Assembly: GCF_004343195.1 (NCBI RefSeq)
Contig: NZ_SMCR01000001.1
Location: 558,001-622,000 of the forward strand
Reading direction: 5' to 3'
DNA length: 64,000 bases
DNA from: Biostraticola tofi
Lineage (GTDB): Bacteria > Pseudomonadota > Gammaproteobacteria > Enterobacterales > Enterobacteriaceae
Part shown: positions 8,376 through 17,020 of the stretch, one piece after another
Layout: each line of letters opens with the position of its first letter
Numbering within the stretch: position 1 is the stretch's first letter
Position numbers and translations under genes: made by a program
Notes under the pieces: model-generated
What the model saw: only the letters and a program-made list of their open reading frames with translations
What the model was told of the DNA's origin: nothing
Database searches by the model: none

Positions 8376-9656
8376 ATGAAATTGACAGAAAAATACAGCG
8401 TTGATCGTGTGCCGGCAGACGCACGCCAGCCCTTCTTTGGTATTGCGCTGGTCCATATGGGAATGCTGACAGCGCTTGACCAGTTTATGTTGGGTGCCGT
8501 TCTTGGCCATGCCATGAGCTATAGCGACGCATTTATAGCCATTACGGTAGGAAGCTGCATTTTCTTTATGGCGACAGCCGGCTTAGGCTATGCGGGCATG
8601 CGAGAGGGCGTATCCGGCAGCCTTCTGGCTCGATGGAGCGGGTTTGGCAACAATGGGTCAATGCTGGTTGGGCTCGTGATTGCAGTAAGCTTATTGGGCT
8701 GGTTTGGGGTGCAAAATTCCGTGTTTGCCAACGCGTTGGACTACGCATCAGGCCACAAACTCGGATTCCAGACTGCAGCGGCCCTATCAGGACTGACTCT
8801 GACGTTAATTGTGGCCTTTGGTTTTAAAGCATTACGACTTTTGGCAAAAATAGCCGTACCGACGTTTGCTATCGGCATCATCTACAGTGTGACGACACTT
8901 ATCAATGGCCATAACAGCGGTGTCGTTATAGCAGCACCCTCTGCGGCAAACCCGCTCTTCCTCAGTGACGCTATCACCATGGTGGTGGGAGGCAGCATCG
9001 TTGCCAGCCTCATCACTCCGGACCTGACGCGTTATTACCGCAATGGACGTCAAGTCACCCTGATGACTTTACTGACTATTTTGGTCGGGGAGTATATGGT
9101 CAACGGGGCAGCCATCGTGCTTGCCATCATGTTCAACACCGCCGATATCGTGATCATCATGTCACAGGCAATCGGCGGTGTCGGACTTGTCGTGGTCGTA
9201 TTATCAACAATGCGTATCAACGATATCAATCTCTATTCCTCGTCATTGGGTATTGCAAACGCCATTCAAGCATTTTCTGGTCGCAGACTACCTTACGTCA
9301 TAATCACTGTGACAATAGGAGTGCTCGGTACCACATTATCAATCATGGGGATCCTTGACCGCTTCGTGGATTTACTTAACCTGCTTGGCATCCTGTTCCC
9401 GCCTATCATCAGCGTAATGCTGGTTGACTATTTTATTCTCAAGACCGACAGGGCAGTACTCGATGACAGTAGAGCCCTCAATAGGCTGCCCCTTGATAGC
9501 CAGACGAGAAAAACCGGCTGGAAGGCCATCGTCGCAAGCCTGGTAGGGGCCTTGACGGGTTATTATTTCACAATGGGCATACCCGCGATCAACGCCATTA
9601 TCGCGGCGAGTGTGGCTTACCTGATGCTTGAGCGTTTTCGCTCGCCGTGCAGATAA
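8376..9656 (+). CDS. NCS1-family permease, CodB (cytosine)-like
   Basis: A 426-residue, about 12-helix inner-membrane transporter of the nucleobase:cation symporter-1 family. CodB-type features include PFFGIALVHMGMLTALDQFMLGA near the N-terminus, the GWFGVQNSVFANA segment near residue 110, and SLITPDLTRYYRNGRQ near residue 210. The start at 8376 gives family length; an upstream extension to 8265 would overlap the regulator. The ribosome site is weak. No cytosine deaminase (codA) is adjacent, so the substrate may be another pyrimidine, purine or related heterocycle. Position directly after a PAS-LuxR regulator gene suggests substrate-responsive control. Specificity is inferred from family only. 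Confidence 0.85.
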   Translation: MKLTEKYSVDRVPADARQPFFGIALVHMGMLTALDQFMLGAVLGHAMSYSDAFIAITVGSCIFFMATAGLGYAGMREGVSGSLLARWSGFGNNGSMLVGLVIAVSLLGWFGVQNSVFANALDYASGHKLGFQTAAALSGLTLTLIVAFGFKALRLLAKIAVPTFAIGIIYSVTTLINGHNSGVVIAAPSAANPLFLSDAITMVVGGSIVASLITPDLTRYYRNGRQVTLMTLLTILVGEYMVNGAAIVLAIMFNTADIVIIMSQAIGGVGLVVVVLSTMRINDINLYSSSLGIANAIQAFSGRRLPYVIITVTIGVLGTTLSIMGILDRFVDLLNLLGILFPPIISVMLVDYFILKTDRAVLDDSRALNRLPLDSQTRKTGWKAIVASLVGALTGYYFTMGIPAINAIIAASVAYLMLERFRSPCR

Positions 9657-9719
9657 AAAGCCTGATGAGGGTCAATACGGTAAGTAATAACCCCCGGCCC
9701 ATGCCCAAACGATCACGCC

Positions 9720-10340
9720 TCACTTGCCCCGGGCGAACTCCGCCGCCGAATAGGCCCACAGATACAGCGACGCTGTCGAACCAAACGGCGAATAGCGCCG
9801 CCGATAGCGTTCAAATCGTTCCCTGGGCAGTTCCTTGTGCCGATACAGATTCATCATGCCGCGCCGAATCGCCAAATCCCCCCAGCTCAGTACATCCGGC
9901 CGTCCCAGCGAAAACATCATCAGCATCTCAGCGGTCCACACCCCGACCCCCGGCAAACGAGACAATGCCGTCACCACCTCCTGATCGCTATACCCGCCGA
10001 TGGCCGGCAAATCCAGCTCGCCGCTCATCGCCGCGCTGGCCGCGCCCTTGATATACAGCGCCTTTTTCATCGACATCCCGCACGCCTGAATCTGCTCGGC
10101 AGTCAACGCCTCCAACCGCGCCGGCGACACCTGCCCCGCTAATGCCCGCAAACGCCCGTTAACCGTCAGTCCCGCCTTGGTAGAAATCTGCTGATCAACA
10201 ATATTTCTTATCAGCGCGGCAAACAAATCCGGCATCAGCGGACGTTCAATCATCCCCACTCGCTCAATGGCCTCAGCCATACGTTTATCCCTGCGACAGA
10301 GCCAGGCCAGCTCTCTTTCCCCATACTCGAAAATCGGCAT
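9720..10340 (-). CDS. HhH-GPD DNA-3-methyladenine glycosylase, short AlkA-like form
   Basis: A 206-residue helix-hairpin-helix base-excision glycosylase that would remove alkylated purines. The HhH motif is LSRLPGVGVWTAEMLMMFSL (residues about 128-147), and the catalytic aspartate is expected in SWGDLAIRRGM about 20 residues further on. NIVDQQISTKAG near residue 50 is the AlkA-type 'xxQQ(V/I)S' helix. E. coli AlkA has about 282 residues because of an extra N-terminal domain; this protein lacks that domain and resembles the short single-domain form found in Bacillus, archaea and many proteobacteria. The start at 10340 is chosen because GGGGGAG lies just upstream; the frame is open to 10382. 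It is divergent from the dehydrogenase gene at 10509. Confidence 0.87.
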   Translation of the reverse strand: MPIFEYGERELAWLCRRDKRMAEAIERVGMIERPLMPDLFAALIRNIVDQQISTKAGLTVNGRLRALAGQVSPARLEALTAEQIQACGMSMKKALYIKGAASAAMSGELDLPAIGGYSDQEVVTALSRLPGVGVWTAEMLMMFSLGRPDVLSWGDLAIRRGMMNLYRHKELPRERFERYRRRYSPFGSTASLYLWAYSAAEFARGK

Positions 10341-10508
10341 TACTCCCCCTCCCCTAACCTGCCATCGGTCCCAGCATGCCACGAGGGCTGGATAAAAGAA
10401 CAGTTATTTGTTAGTTAGGACATTACTAATTAAAATATTAATATCTCATATCATTAATGCACGACCACTTCCCTCGTGCCCGCTCCAACATCAATCAAGG
10501 ACCTCGTT

Positions 10509-11459
10509 ATGCACCCTCGCAAGGTGATGATCATCGGCGCCGGCAATGTCGGTTCTTCAGCCGCCTATGCGCTGCTTAACCAGCAAATCTGCCAAGAACT
10601 GGTGCTGGTAGACCTCAATCGCGATCGGGTCGAAGGTCACCGCCAGGACCTGGCCGATGCCGCCGCCTACATGCCCGGCAGAATGATCATCAGTACTCGA
10701 CCGGCCAGCAACTGCAGCGATATCGACATCGCGGTGATCACCGTCTCTGGCGGTCCGCTCAAACCCGGCCAGACGCGGCTCGACGAACTGAAGGCCACGG
10801 CTTCAATCGTCAATAAAATCGTCCCCGACATGATGCGCAACGGATTTAACGGCATCTTCCTTATCGCGACCAACCCCTGCGATATCATCACTTATCACGT
10901 ATGGAAGCTGTCAGGCCTGCCGCGTAGCCAGGTACTTGGCACCGGTGTTTGGCTGGATACCACCCGACTGCGACGCATCCTGGCCGATAGGCTGGATATC
11001 GCCGCCCAGAGCATTGATGCATTTATCATGGGCGAGCATGGCGATACCCAGTTCCCGGTATGGTCGCATTCATCGGTTTATGGCATGACCCTGAACGAAT
11101 ATAGCCGTTGGAAAACGCAGCAAGACCTTGATTTGCCCGCGCTGGCTGAACAGACCCGCCAAACCGGTATGGACATCTATGCCAGCAAAGGCTGTACCGA
11201 ATACGGCGTCGCCGGGACCATCGCTGAAATCTGCCGTAATCTGTTTACCAGCAGCCACCGCGCCCTGGCGGTTTCCTGTGTATTAGACGGAGAATACGGT
11301 CATTACGGCCTGGCGATAGGCGTACCGGCGGTGCTGGCCCAGAAGGGTATTGAGCAGATTATCGAGCTGGATTTGAACGACACCGAACAGCGTCAGTTTG
11401 CAGCATCGGCCCAGGTCATACTGCAGAACATCCGGACGCTGGCGGTGGTCCATCACTGA
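10509..11459 (+). CDS. L-lactate / L-2-hydroxyacid dehydrogenase family
   Basis: A 316-residue NAD-dependent dehydrogenase of the LDH/MDH superfamily. Visible features are the Rossmann motif GAGNVGSSAAYAL (residues about 9-21), an acidic NAD-ribose residue at the end of strand 2 (VLVDLN), the catalytic GEHGDTQFPVWS with the active-site His, and GTGVWLDTTRLR with the substrate-binding Arg. The substrate loop reads SGGPLKPGQTRLDEL. At the position that is Gln in classical lactate dehydrogenases and Arg in malate dehydrogenases this protein has Leu, so a larger or different 2-ketoacid is possible. AAGGA lies seven bases before the ATG at 10509; the 11 residues upstream are not needed. Fermentative pyruvate reduction is the simplest role. 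Confidence 0.85.
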   Translation: MHPRKVMIIGAGNVGSSAAYALLNQQICQELVLVDLNRDRVEGHRQDLADAAAYMPGRMIISTRPASNCSDIDIAVITVSGGPLKPGQTRLDELKATASIVNKIVPDMMRNGFNGIFLIATNPCDIITYHVWKLSGLPRSQVLGTGVWLDTTRLRRILADRLDIAAQSIDAFIMGEHGDTQFPVWSHSSVYGMTLNEYSRWKTQQDLDLPALAEQTRQTGMDIYASKGCTEYGVAGTIAEICRNLFTSSHRALAVSCVLDGEYGHYGLAIGVPAVLAQKGIEQIIELDLNDTEQRQFAASAQVILQNIRTLAVVHH

Positions 11460-12165
11460 ACGGGGCGGCGGCAGGGGATAGGACCATCAGATCATGAAGA
11501 CTGGCGTGAAATGATGACGCATTTCACCCAGTGCTTCAGGGCCTTCCTGCCGCTGAATTTAGGGCTGAATATCGTCTTGCAGGGGTCGAACAGAGGATGC
11601 CAGCGTGGTGTCTGCTGATAGTGGGTCAGCAGCAGATGGATGCTGTGAGGGGTCGGCTGCGTGTTACTGACCGGGCAGTGCAAGGGACGTGGGTTATTAT
11701 CATGCTTGGGGCTGTAGCAGCAGGTCAATTCGTCAGCATGCTGAACCGGTATGATCGGTGAATATTGGGCAGGCAAAGCACGCGGAAGCGGCAGAAATGA
11801 AACCCGCAATTTCCCCAAGAAATAAAATAAAATTACTACCGTAAATAATAATAAAACCTGGCAAAAGAATACACCTGGATCATATTTCTTTATGGTCATG
11901 TAAAAATTTACCCACTATTACCTATAGGTTGTAGATGCCTGTTCATCAAGAGACTGACACCGCTTGCGCAGGCGCGCAGCTATCCCATTGAACTATAGTA
12001 AAATATAATCTTATAAATACCTTAAGTATCAATTAATATATATGTAGCTTGCTATTATTAATTGCACCTGATTGATGAGTTGATTGCCTAAGAATCAAAC
12101 ATAGTGATTATGCTATCATCATTCTGTGCCCGGACGATATTTTTATTTAAGAGAGTTATTTTATT
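11460..12165. other. 700-bp intergenic region without a credible gene
   Basis: A minus-strand frame at 11492-11899 and a plus-strand frame at 11531-11761 are open here. Neither has recognisable domains, good codon use or a convincing start. The left half (to about 11780) is GC-rich like the flanks and may be a decayed gene; the right half is AT-rich. At about 11960-12000 the minus strand carries a sequence resembling a tRNA D-arm (TAGTTCAATGGGATAG), but no full cloverleaf can be drawn. Confidence 0.5.
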
Positions 12166-12216
12166 ATGACAATTCAGATTAATTATCACATTAAAACATT
12201 GATGCAGTTATTATAA
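12166..12216 (+). CDS. 16-residue leader peptide or small-RNA-borne ORF
   Basis: ATG at 12166 opens a 16-codon frame (MTIQINYHIKTLMQLL) ending in TAA directly against the stem-loop at 12214-12244. AAGAGAG lies about 15 bases upstream. A TATGCT-like -10 element at about 12110-12115 is at a plausible distance. This could be a short transcript of about 120-130 nt, either a leader peptide or a small RNA. On the plus strand the hairpin is followed by only TTTTC, so termination would be moderate. Nothing regulated lies downstream on this strand, which argues against a classical attenuator. Low confidence. Confidence 0.3.
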   Translation: MTIQINYHIKTLMQLL

Positions 12217-12244
12217 AAAAACCAGACTTTTTGAGTCTGGTTTT
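12214..12244 (-). terminator. intrinsic terminator of tmaR (possibly bidirectional)
   Basis: ACCAGACT (12221-12228) and AGTCTGGT (12234-12241) form an 8-bp stem with a five-base loop. Read on the minus strand the stem is followed by seven T residues, a strong intrinsic terminator about 30 bp after the tmaR stop. The plus-strand side has a shorter T run and may stop the small transcript at 12166. Confidence 0.85.
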
Positions 12245-12272
12245 CATGATAATAAAACGGGTAGCAATGGGT

Positions 12273-12632
12273 TCAGAGAGACCTGCTGCCTATTGTCGAG
12301 GACGCGGCGGTGGTTAATTCTTTGACCTCGCCCAGGCTCTTGAGCTTTTTAGACAAATCACGGCGCTCTTTGGAAAGCTCAGCATTCTTGATGATGTAAT
12401 CATCTACCCGGTCTTCATAATCAGTGCGCATGCTGGCAATGATCGCCTGGATTTCTTCGATGGTCATGCCGGGCTTGATATAGTCACTCAGGTTGTCAAG
12501 CAACAGTACGCGCTTCTGGTTATCGCGGATTTTTTTCTCGTTATCGGCGATCTCGCGCTGCAATTTGTTTTTGCGGCGGAACATGCGGACAAACTCCAAT
12601 ACGTTTTGGAAAGAGGGCTTAGTGTGATCCAT
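12273..12632 (-). CDS. tmaR: pole-localizer protein TmaR (YeeX)
   Basis: A 119-residue coiled-coil protein nearly identical over most of its length to E. coli TmaR/YeeX. TmaR clusters at cell poles and controls the localisation and activity of PTS enzyme I. The hallmark [19 protein letters not shown] and [17 protein letters not shown] segments are intact, and [20 protein letters not shown] follows. The ATG at 12632 ([16 protein letters not shown]) matches the E. coli start and has AAGGAAAC upstream; a longer frame to 12683 is not needed. The C-terminal tail differs from E. coli. A strong terminator follows. The gene is next to yeeA on the same strand, as in E. coli. Confidence 0.95.
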   Translation of the reverse strand: MDHTKPSFQNVLEFVRMFRRKNKLQREIADNEKKIRDNQKRVLLLDNLSDYIKPGMTIEEIQAIIASMRTDYEDRVDDYIIKNAELSKERRDLSKKLKSLGEVKELTTAASSTIGSRSL

Positions 12633-12756
12633 TTCTGTTTCCTTACTTAAGTCAACCAGTGAATTCGTTAAACCGAGAACCATTACCTGCTTACAGGATA
12701 GCAGTTATCGCTGGCGAACACATCTACCGCGCGCTGCCGGCCATCAATGCCGCAAT

Positions 12757-13836
12757 TCAGCTTTCCTTCGGCTCCAAGGGCTTGCGCAGCGCCAGGCAAA
12801 GAAGCTGCGCCAATTGCTCAAGCTGCTCGGTCAGCCGCAGACTCAGCCAGACATACCCATAAATAGCCGCTTCAGCCTGTCCCCGCTCCGTCGCCTGCTG
12901 CATAAGTTGCGTCAGTTCACTGGCGATACCGGCCAGCTCAGTGCGCTCGGCAACGATAGGCTCGGGATTGCCCTCGCGCAGCGCCTCGGCAAGCGTCATC
13001 AGCGTCCTGAGGGTAGCGCGCTGAGTAATGCGCAAGGTGGTGGCATTGAGCAAAATAAAATGACTCTCCCTGGAGGCCCACCAGGCATCAATCTGCAATT
13101 CCAGTACGCAGACGATATTTCTGTTCAGCGTCTGGATCGCGTCAAAAACCTCTTTGCCGACCCGGCTCTCTTTACTGGCGGGTGTAAGCAGGGCTCGCCT
13201 TTTGACCACCTCGTTGAGGATTTTTTTCAGCCGGCCTTCCAGACGCGGTCGATCAATGACATTGGGCGACAGGTAGGCGGCATAGATTTTACTCAGTGAA
13301 GCCAGTTCCAGACCCATCTGCCTGCGCCAGTGAATAAAAGCCCGCTGGGGATAAATGCTGGTAAACAGCAGCGCCAGCAAAGATCCGATAATCACATCGC
13401 CGCTGCGCCACAGCGCGGTTTCCATATCGCCGGCGGTCCCGCCGCACACCACCGCCAGGGTGATTCCAATCAGCAACGCCATATACGGCCGTTTGCCCAA
13501 TGTCAGATAGCCGCAGATAAACATCACCCCCCCACACCACAGCAGCATCAGCGGCAGCGAATAAAGCTCCAGGCGTAGTGCAATCAGCCCCGATAGCGCA
13601 CCGAACAGGGTACCGGCGATGCGCTGCATGGCCCGCTGCAGCACATTACCCCAAAAGGATATCGGCCCCATGACCACCACCAGGGTAATCAGCGGCCAGG
13701 AGCCTTCCGGGATCTGCAGTAATCTGACAATCAGAAACGTCAGCACAAACGCCAGGCTGATGCGCAGGCCATGGGCTAGCTGATAGTGCTGGTATATAAC
13801 GTGTTCAAGGGAGGATATTTTACGATCCAGACGCAC
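12757..13836 (-). CDS. yeeA: FUSC-type inner-membrane protein YeeA
   Basis: A 359-residue protein homologous to E. coli YeeA (about 352 residues). It has an N-terminal block of six or so membrane helices (residues 20-165, including GSWPLITLVVVMGPISFWGN and ALWRSGDVIIGSLLALLFT) and a cytoplasmic helical C-terminal half. The family is related to the aromatic-acid efflux/fusaric acid resistance membrane domain; the transported substrate of YeeA is not established. The start is a GTG at 13836; the N-terminus MRLDRKISSLEHVIYQHY lines up with E. coli YeeA from its first residue, which supports this start. It lies upstream of tmaR on the same strand with a 124-bp gap. Confidence 0.92.
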   Translation of the reverse strand: MRLDRKISSLEHVIYQHYQLAHGLRISLAFVLTFLIVRLLQIPEGSWPLITLVVVMGPISFWGNVLQRAMQRIAGTLFGALSGLIALRLELYSLPLMLLWCGGVMFICGYLTLGKRPYMALLIGITLAVVCGGTAGDMETALWRSGDVIIGSLLALLFTSIYPQRAFIHWRRQMGLELASLSKIYAAYLSPNVIDRPRLEGRLKKILNEVVKRRALLTPASKESRVGKEVFDAIQTLNRNIVCVLELQIDAWWASRESHFILLNATTLRITQRATLRTLMTLAEALREGNPEPIVAERTELAGIASELTQLMQQATERGQAEAAIYGYVWLSLRLTEQLEQLAQLLCLALRKPLEPKES

Positions 13837-14497
13837 TGCTCGTTACCTGATGAATGAAAGCCAGCAGGCATTCTAATTAAATTGAATAGCATTCTCATAA
13901 TTAATTGATTCAACATTTATCAGTCCCAGCGCGCTATCCGGCCAACGAAAGCAGGCCATGAGGACTCCGACCCGCTGGTCAAAGCGGGCCAGGGGCAGTT
14001 TGCCGCTCGCCGTTCAGGGTTAAACACTGTTTTCTCCGATTCATCAGCCAGGGCTGACTATAGTTATCCTTACTGGTCATACGGGTTTAGCCAGCCTGAC
14101 GATTACCGCTGAATAGTTAGGGACCATATTTCCCCCCTCGGCAGGCATGGCCCTGGCTGCAGCAACCTCATCAGCCCGGTTTTGCCCGCGGGTCTGATTT
14201 GCTTACAACATGTAACACAATGACTTCTTTAACTTCTGTGACGGTAACCCCGCGATTTGCAGGGGTTCTGGCCGCCAATTGCGTTGAATTAACACCGGGC
14301 TTCACTTTGTAAAGAACATCAAAGGAATCGGTACCATTGCAAAGTGCGCCGTTTGTTAGCAACATAATAATTAGTTGCAAAAATGTAAAATAATCTGCCG
14401 CTCAGGTGTTCTGTTTTTCGACATCTGGAGACCGCAGCCAGCAATGTGAACAGCGCTGTTTCGGCAGTGCAAAGCAATGTCATAACGGGAAGCTGAT
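13837..14497. other. 660-bp intergenic region between yeeA and the dehydrogenase operon
   Basis: In E. coli sbmC and dacD lie next to yeeA; neither is seen here. A 69-codon minus-strand frame at 14171-14380 starts with TTG, has no ribosome site and shows no recognisable domain, so I do not call it. The region presumably contains the promoters of yeeA (leftward) and of the gluconate dehydrogenase operon (rightward), but no clear hexamer pair stands out. Confidence 0.5.
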
Positions 14498-15247
14498 ATG
14501 CCCAAAAGAAAAAAAACGCTGCCCGGCGTTACGCGCCGGCAGCTCCTGACGTTTTCAGCCGCATCATTAGCCATTGGCGGCACCGCGAAGGCGGCCACCC
14601 TTACCGGCACCCCCGGCTGGCAGCCTTTTGCTCATAATCCCACAGCAACCTATGAAAACACGGGCTGGCAGTTTTTTACCGACAGCGAAGTCGCCACGCT
14701 TGAGGCCATGGTTGAGCGTCTGCTGCCTGCCGATGAATTTAGCGTCAGCGGCAAAGACGCAGGCTGTGTGGTGTTTATCGATCGGCAGATGAAGAGCTTT
14801 TACGGCAACTTCGATCGGCTGTATATGCAGGGTCCATTCCTGGTAGGGACGCCCGAACAGGGGGATCAATCCCCGCTGGTGCCTACCCAGCGCTATCGCC
14901 TCGGCCTGGCCTCGCTAGAGAAATACTGCCAGCAGACCCATCAGAAAGCCTTTAACCAGCTGACGACGGACCAACAGGACCAGATCCTGACCGGCCTCGA
15001 TAAAGGTGACATCACGCTGGCCGACATCGATGCCCAATTGTTTATGACCCAGGTGCTGAATAACACCATGGAGGGCTTCTTCGCCGATCCGATGTATGGC
15101 GGCAACCGCGATATGGCCTCCTGGAAAATGATTGGTTTCCCCGGTGCGCGCTACGATTACCGCGACATGATAGAACAACATAATCAGGATTTACATTTGA
15201 CGCCGGTCAGTATTCGCGGCAGTGAGCAATGGAACACTAAGGGTTAA
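14498..15247 (+). CDS. gluconate 2-dehydrogenase subunit 3 family protein (Tat-exported small subunit)
   Basis: A 249-residue small subunit of a membrane-bound flavin dehydrogenase complex of the gluconate/2-ketogluconate/sorbitol type. The N-terminus has a twin-arginine signal (TRRQLLTFSA, residues about 12-21) followed by a hydrophobic segment and AKAA cleavage-like site. Subunit 3 carries the Tat signal that takes the co-folded flavoprotein across the membrane, since the large subunit has none. Family features include FFTDSEVATLEAMVERLLPAD (residues about 59-79) and GGNRDMASWKMIGFPGARYDYRD near the C-terminus. It is the first gene of a three-gene operon, six bases before the GMC flavoprotein gene. 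Confidence 0.88.
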   Translation: MPKRKKTLPGVTRRQLLTFSAASLAIGGTAKAATLTGTPGWQPFAHNPTATYENTGWQFFTDSEVATLEAMVERLLPADEFSVSGKDAGCVVFIDRQMKSFYGNFDRLYMQGPFLVGTPEQGDQSPLVPTQRYRLGLASLEKYCQQTHQKAFNQLTTDQQDQILTGLDKGDITLADIDAQLFMTQVLNNTMEGFFADPMYGGNRDMASWKMIGFPGARYDYRDMIEQHNQDLHLTPVSIRGSEQWNTKG

Positions 15248-15253
15248 ATACGC

Positions 15254-17020
15254 ATGGCAAAGAAACTCCCTAAAACCGATGTCGTCGTCATCGGCCTGGG
15301 CTGGGCGGGTGCGATTATCGCCAACGAACTGACCGACGCCGGACTTGAGGTCATCGCAATAGAACGAGGTCCCTGGCGCGACACTGCCCGGGATTTCAAC
15401 GTCGCCTCGGTAACCGATGAACTTCGCTACAACCGCAGCCAGGAACTGATGCTGCGTACCAAGCAGAACACCGTTACCGTGCGCAACAACCCAGGACAGA
15501 CCGCCCTGCCGATGCGTAACTGGGGGTCTTTCCATCCCGGTAACGGTACCGGCGGCGCCGGCAACCATTGGGCCGGCATCACCTTTCGTTTCCAGCCGGA
15601 AGAATTTCGTCTCAAAAGCCATCTGACAGAACGCTATGGCGCGAAAGAGATACCCTCTGAGCTGGTGCTGCAGGACTGGGGAACCGACTGGGAAGAAATG
15701 GAGCCCTTTTATATGCAGTTTGAGCGTCTGGCCGGTACCTCAGGCTATGCGTCCAATCTGAACGGCCAGCGCCGGGACGGCGGCAATCCCTATGAAGGCA
15801 TGCGCTCGGGCGAATACCCTACCGCGCCGCTTAAACAGCCTTACGGACCGACACTGTTCGCCGACGCCGCAGGAAAGATGGGCTTTAAGGCGTTCCCGGT
15901 GCCCTCCTCGCTGGTTTCCGAAGCCTATACCAACCCGCTGGGCGTCACCATGGGCCCCTGTACCTTTTGCGGATTTTGCACCAATTATGGCTGCGCCAAC
16001 TATTCCAAAGCCAGCGCGATTACTACGGTGTTGCCGGTTTTGATGCGTAAGGATAACTTCTCCGCCCTGACCAACAGCGAAGTGCTGAAAGTCACTATGG
16101 ACTCCAGCGGCAAACGCGCCACCGGCGTGGTCTATATCGACTCAAGCGGTGACGAATGGGAACAGCCGGCCGACCTGGTGATCGTCACGGCCTTTACCTT
16201 TGAAAATGTCCGGCTGATGCTGCTGTCGGGTATCGGCAAACCCTATGACCCGCTGACCAACACCGGCACCACCGGGCGTAATTACGCCTACCAGACCGCC
16301 AACTCGGTCCAGCTGTTCTTTGATGATAAAAATTTCAATCCGTTTATCGGCGCTGGTGCGGTCGGCATGGGGATTGATGACTTTAATAATGACAACTTCG
16401 ATCATAGCGGCCTGGGTTTTATGGGCGGCGGCAGCATTCGTGTCACGCCTATCGGCTCAGCGCCTATCGGTTATCATCCGACCCCACCTGGAACGCCCAA
16501 ATGGGGTACTGAATTCAAGCGCCAGGTACAGAAAAACTACCTCAGCAGCATGAGCATCGGCTGTGAGGCCAGCAGCTATACCACCCGCACCAATTATCTG
16601 TCACTGGATCCCAATTACCAAGATCCGCTGGGCAGGCCACTGCTGCGCATTACTTTTGATTTCCCGGAAAATGACCTGAAGATGGCGAAGTACTGTACTG
16701 ATCGGGTAGGCGAAATAGCCAAAGTAATGAACCCGCGCGAATACTATCTGCGACCGATGAAAGGTCATTGGAACTCCCAGCCTTATCAATCGTCCCATAT
16801 CGTCGGCGGCTTTGTGATGGGCGCGGATCCCGCCACCAGCTCGGTAAACAAACATCTGCAGGTTTGGGATGTGCCGAATCTGTTCGTGGTCGGGGCATCG
16901 GCATTTCCTCAGAACCCGGGCTACAACCCGACCGGTACCGTCGGCGCGCTGGCATTTAAAGCGGCCTATGCCATTCGTCAATATTACATGAAGCGTCCCG
17001 GGGAGATGATTACCGCATGA
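15254..17020 (+). CDS. GMC-type FAD flavoprotein, large subunit of gluconate/2-ketogluconate dehydrogenase
   Basis: A 588-residue FAD-dependent oxidoreductase that would oxidise a sugar acid in the periplasm and pass electrons to the cytochrome c subunit. The FAD dinucleotide-binding motif is VIGLGWAGA (residues 12-20). GNGTGGAGNHWAG (about 97-108) is the GMC flavin-contact loop. CTFCGFCTNYGC (residues 236-247) is the cysteine cluster that in this family is linked with a 3Fe-4S centre. SSHIVGGFVMG and GYNPTGTVGALA near the C-terminus hold the catalytic His region. There is no signal peptide, as expected for export piggy-backed on the Tat-signal subunit. Substrate (gluconate versus 2-ketogluconate or sorbitol/fructose) cannot be decided by eye. 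AAGGG precedes the ATG; the 3' end overlaps the cytochrome gene by four bases. Confidence 0.9.
   Translation: MAKKLPKTDVVVIGLGWAGAIIANELTDAGLEVIAIERGPWRDTARDFNVASVTDELRYNRSQELMLRTKQNTVTVRNNPGQTALPMRNWGSFHPGNGTGGAGNHWAGITFRFQPEEFRLKSHLTERYGAKEIPSELVLQDWGTDWEEMEPFYMQFERLAGTSGYASNLNGQRRDGGNPYEGMRSGEYPTAPLKQPYGPTLFADAAGKMGFKAFPVPSSLVSEAYTNPLGVTMGPCTFCGFCTNYGCANYSKASAITTVLPVLMRKDNFSALTNSEVLKVTMDSSGKRATGVVYIDSSGDEWEQPADLVIVTAFTFENVRLMLLSGIGKPYDPLTNTGTTGRNYAYQTANSVQLFFDDKNFNPFIGAGAVGMGIDDFNNDNFDHSGLGFMGGGSIRVTPIGSAPIGYHPTPPGTPKWGTEFKRQVQKNYLSSMSIGCEASSYTTRTNYLSLDPNYQDPLGRPLLRITFDFPENDLKMAKYCTDRVGEIAKVMNPREYYLRPMKGHWNSQPYQSSHIVGGFVMGADPATSSVNKHLQVWDVPNLFVVGASAFPQNPGYNPTGTVGALAFKAAYAIRQYYMKRPGEMITA

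Noticed and set aside
11492-11899. 135-codon minus-strand ORF in the gap after the LDH-type gene
   Set aside because: No domain, odd His/Pro-rich composition, an AT-rich N-terminus joined to a GC-rich remainder, and an overlapping frame on the other strand. Probably chance or a decayed gene.
11955-12005. tRNA-like sequence (minus strand TAGTTCAATGGGATAG)
   Set aside because: Only the D-arm part resembles a tRNA; no anticodon arm, T-arm (GTTCGAATC) or CCA end can be placed. It may be a remnant, but is not a tRNA gene.
14171-14380. 69-codon minus-strand ORF between yeeA and the dehydrogenase operon
   Set aside because: It starts with TTG, lacks a ribosome site, and shows no recognisable sequence.
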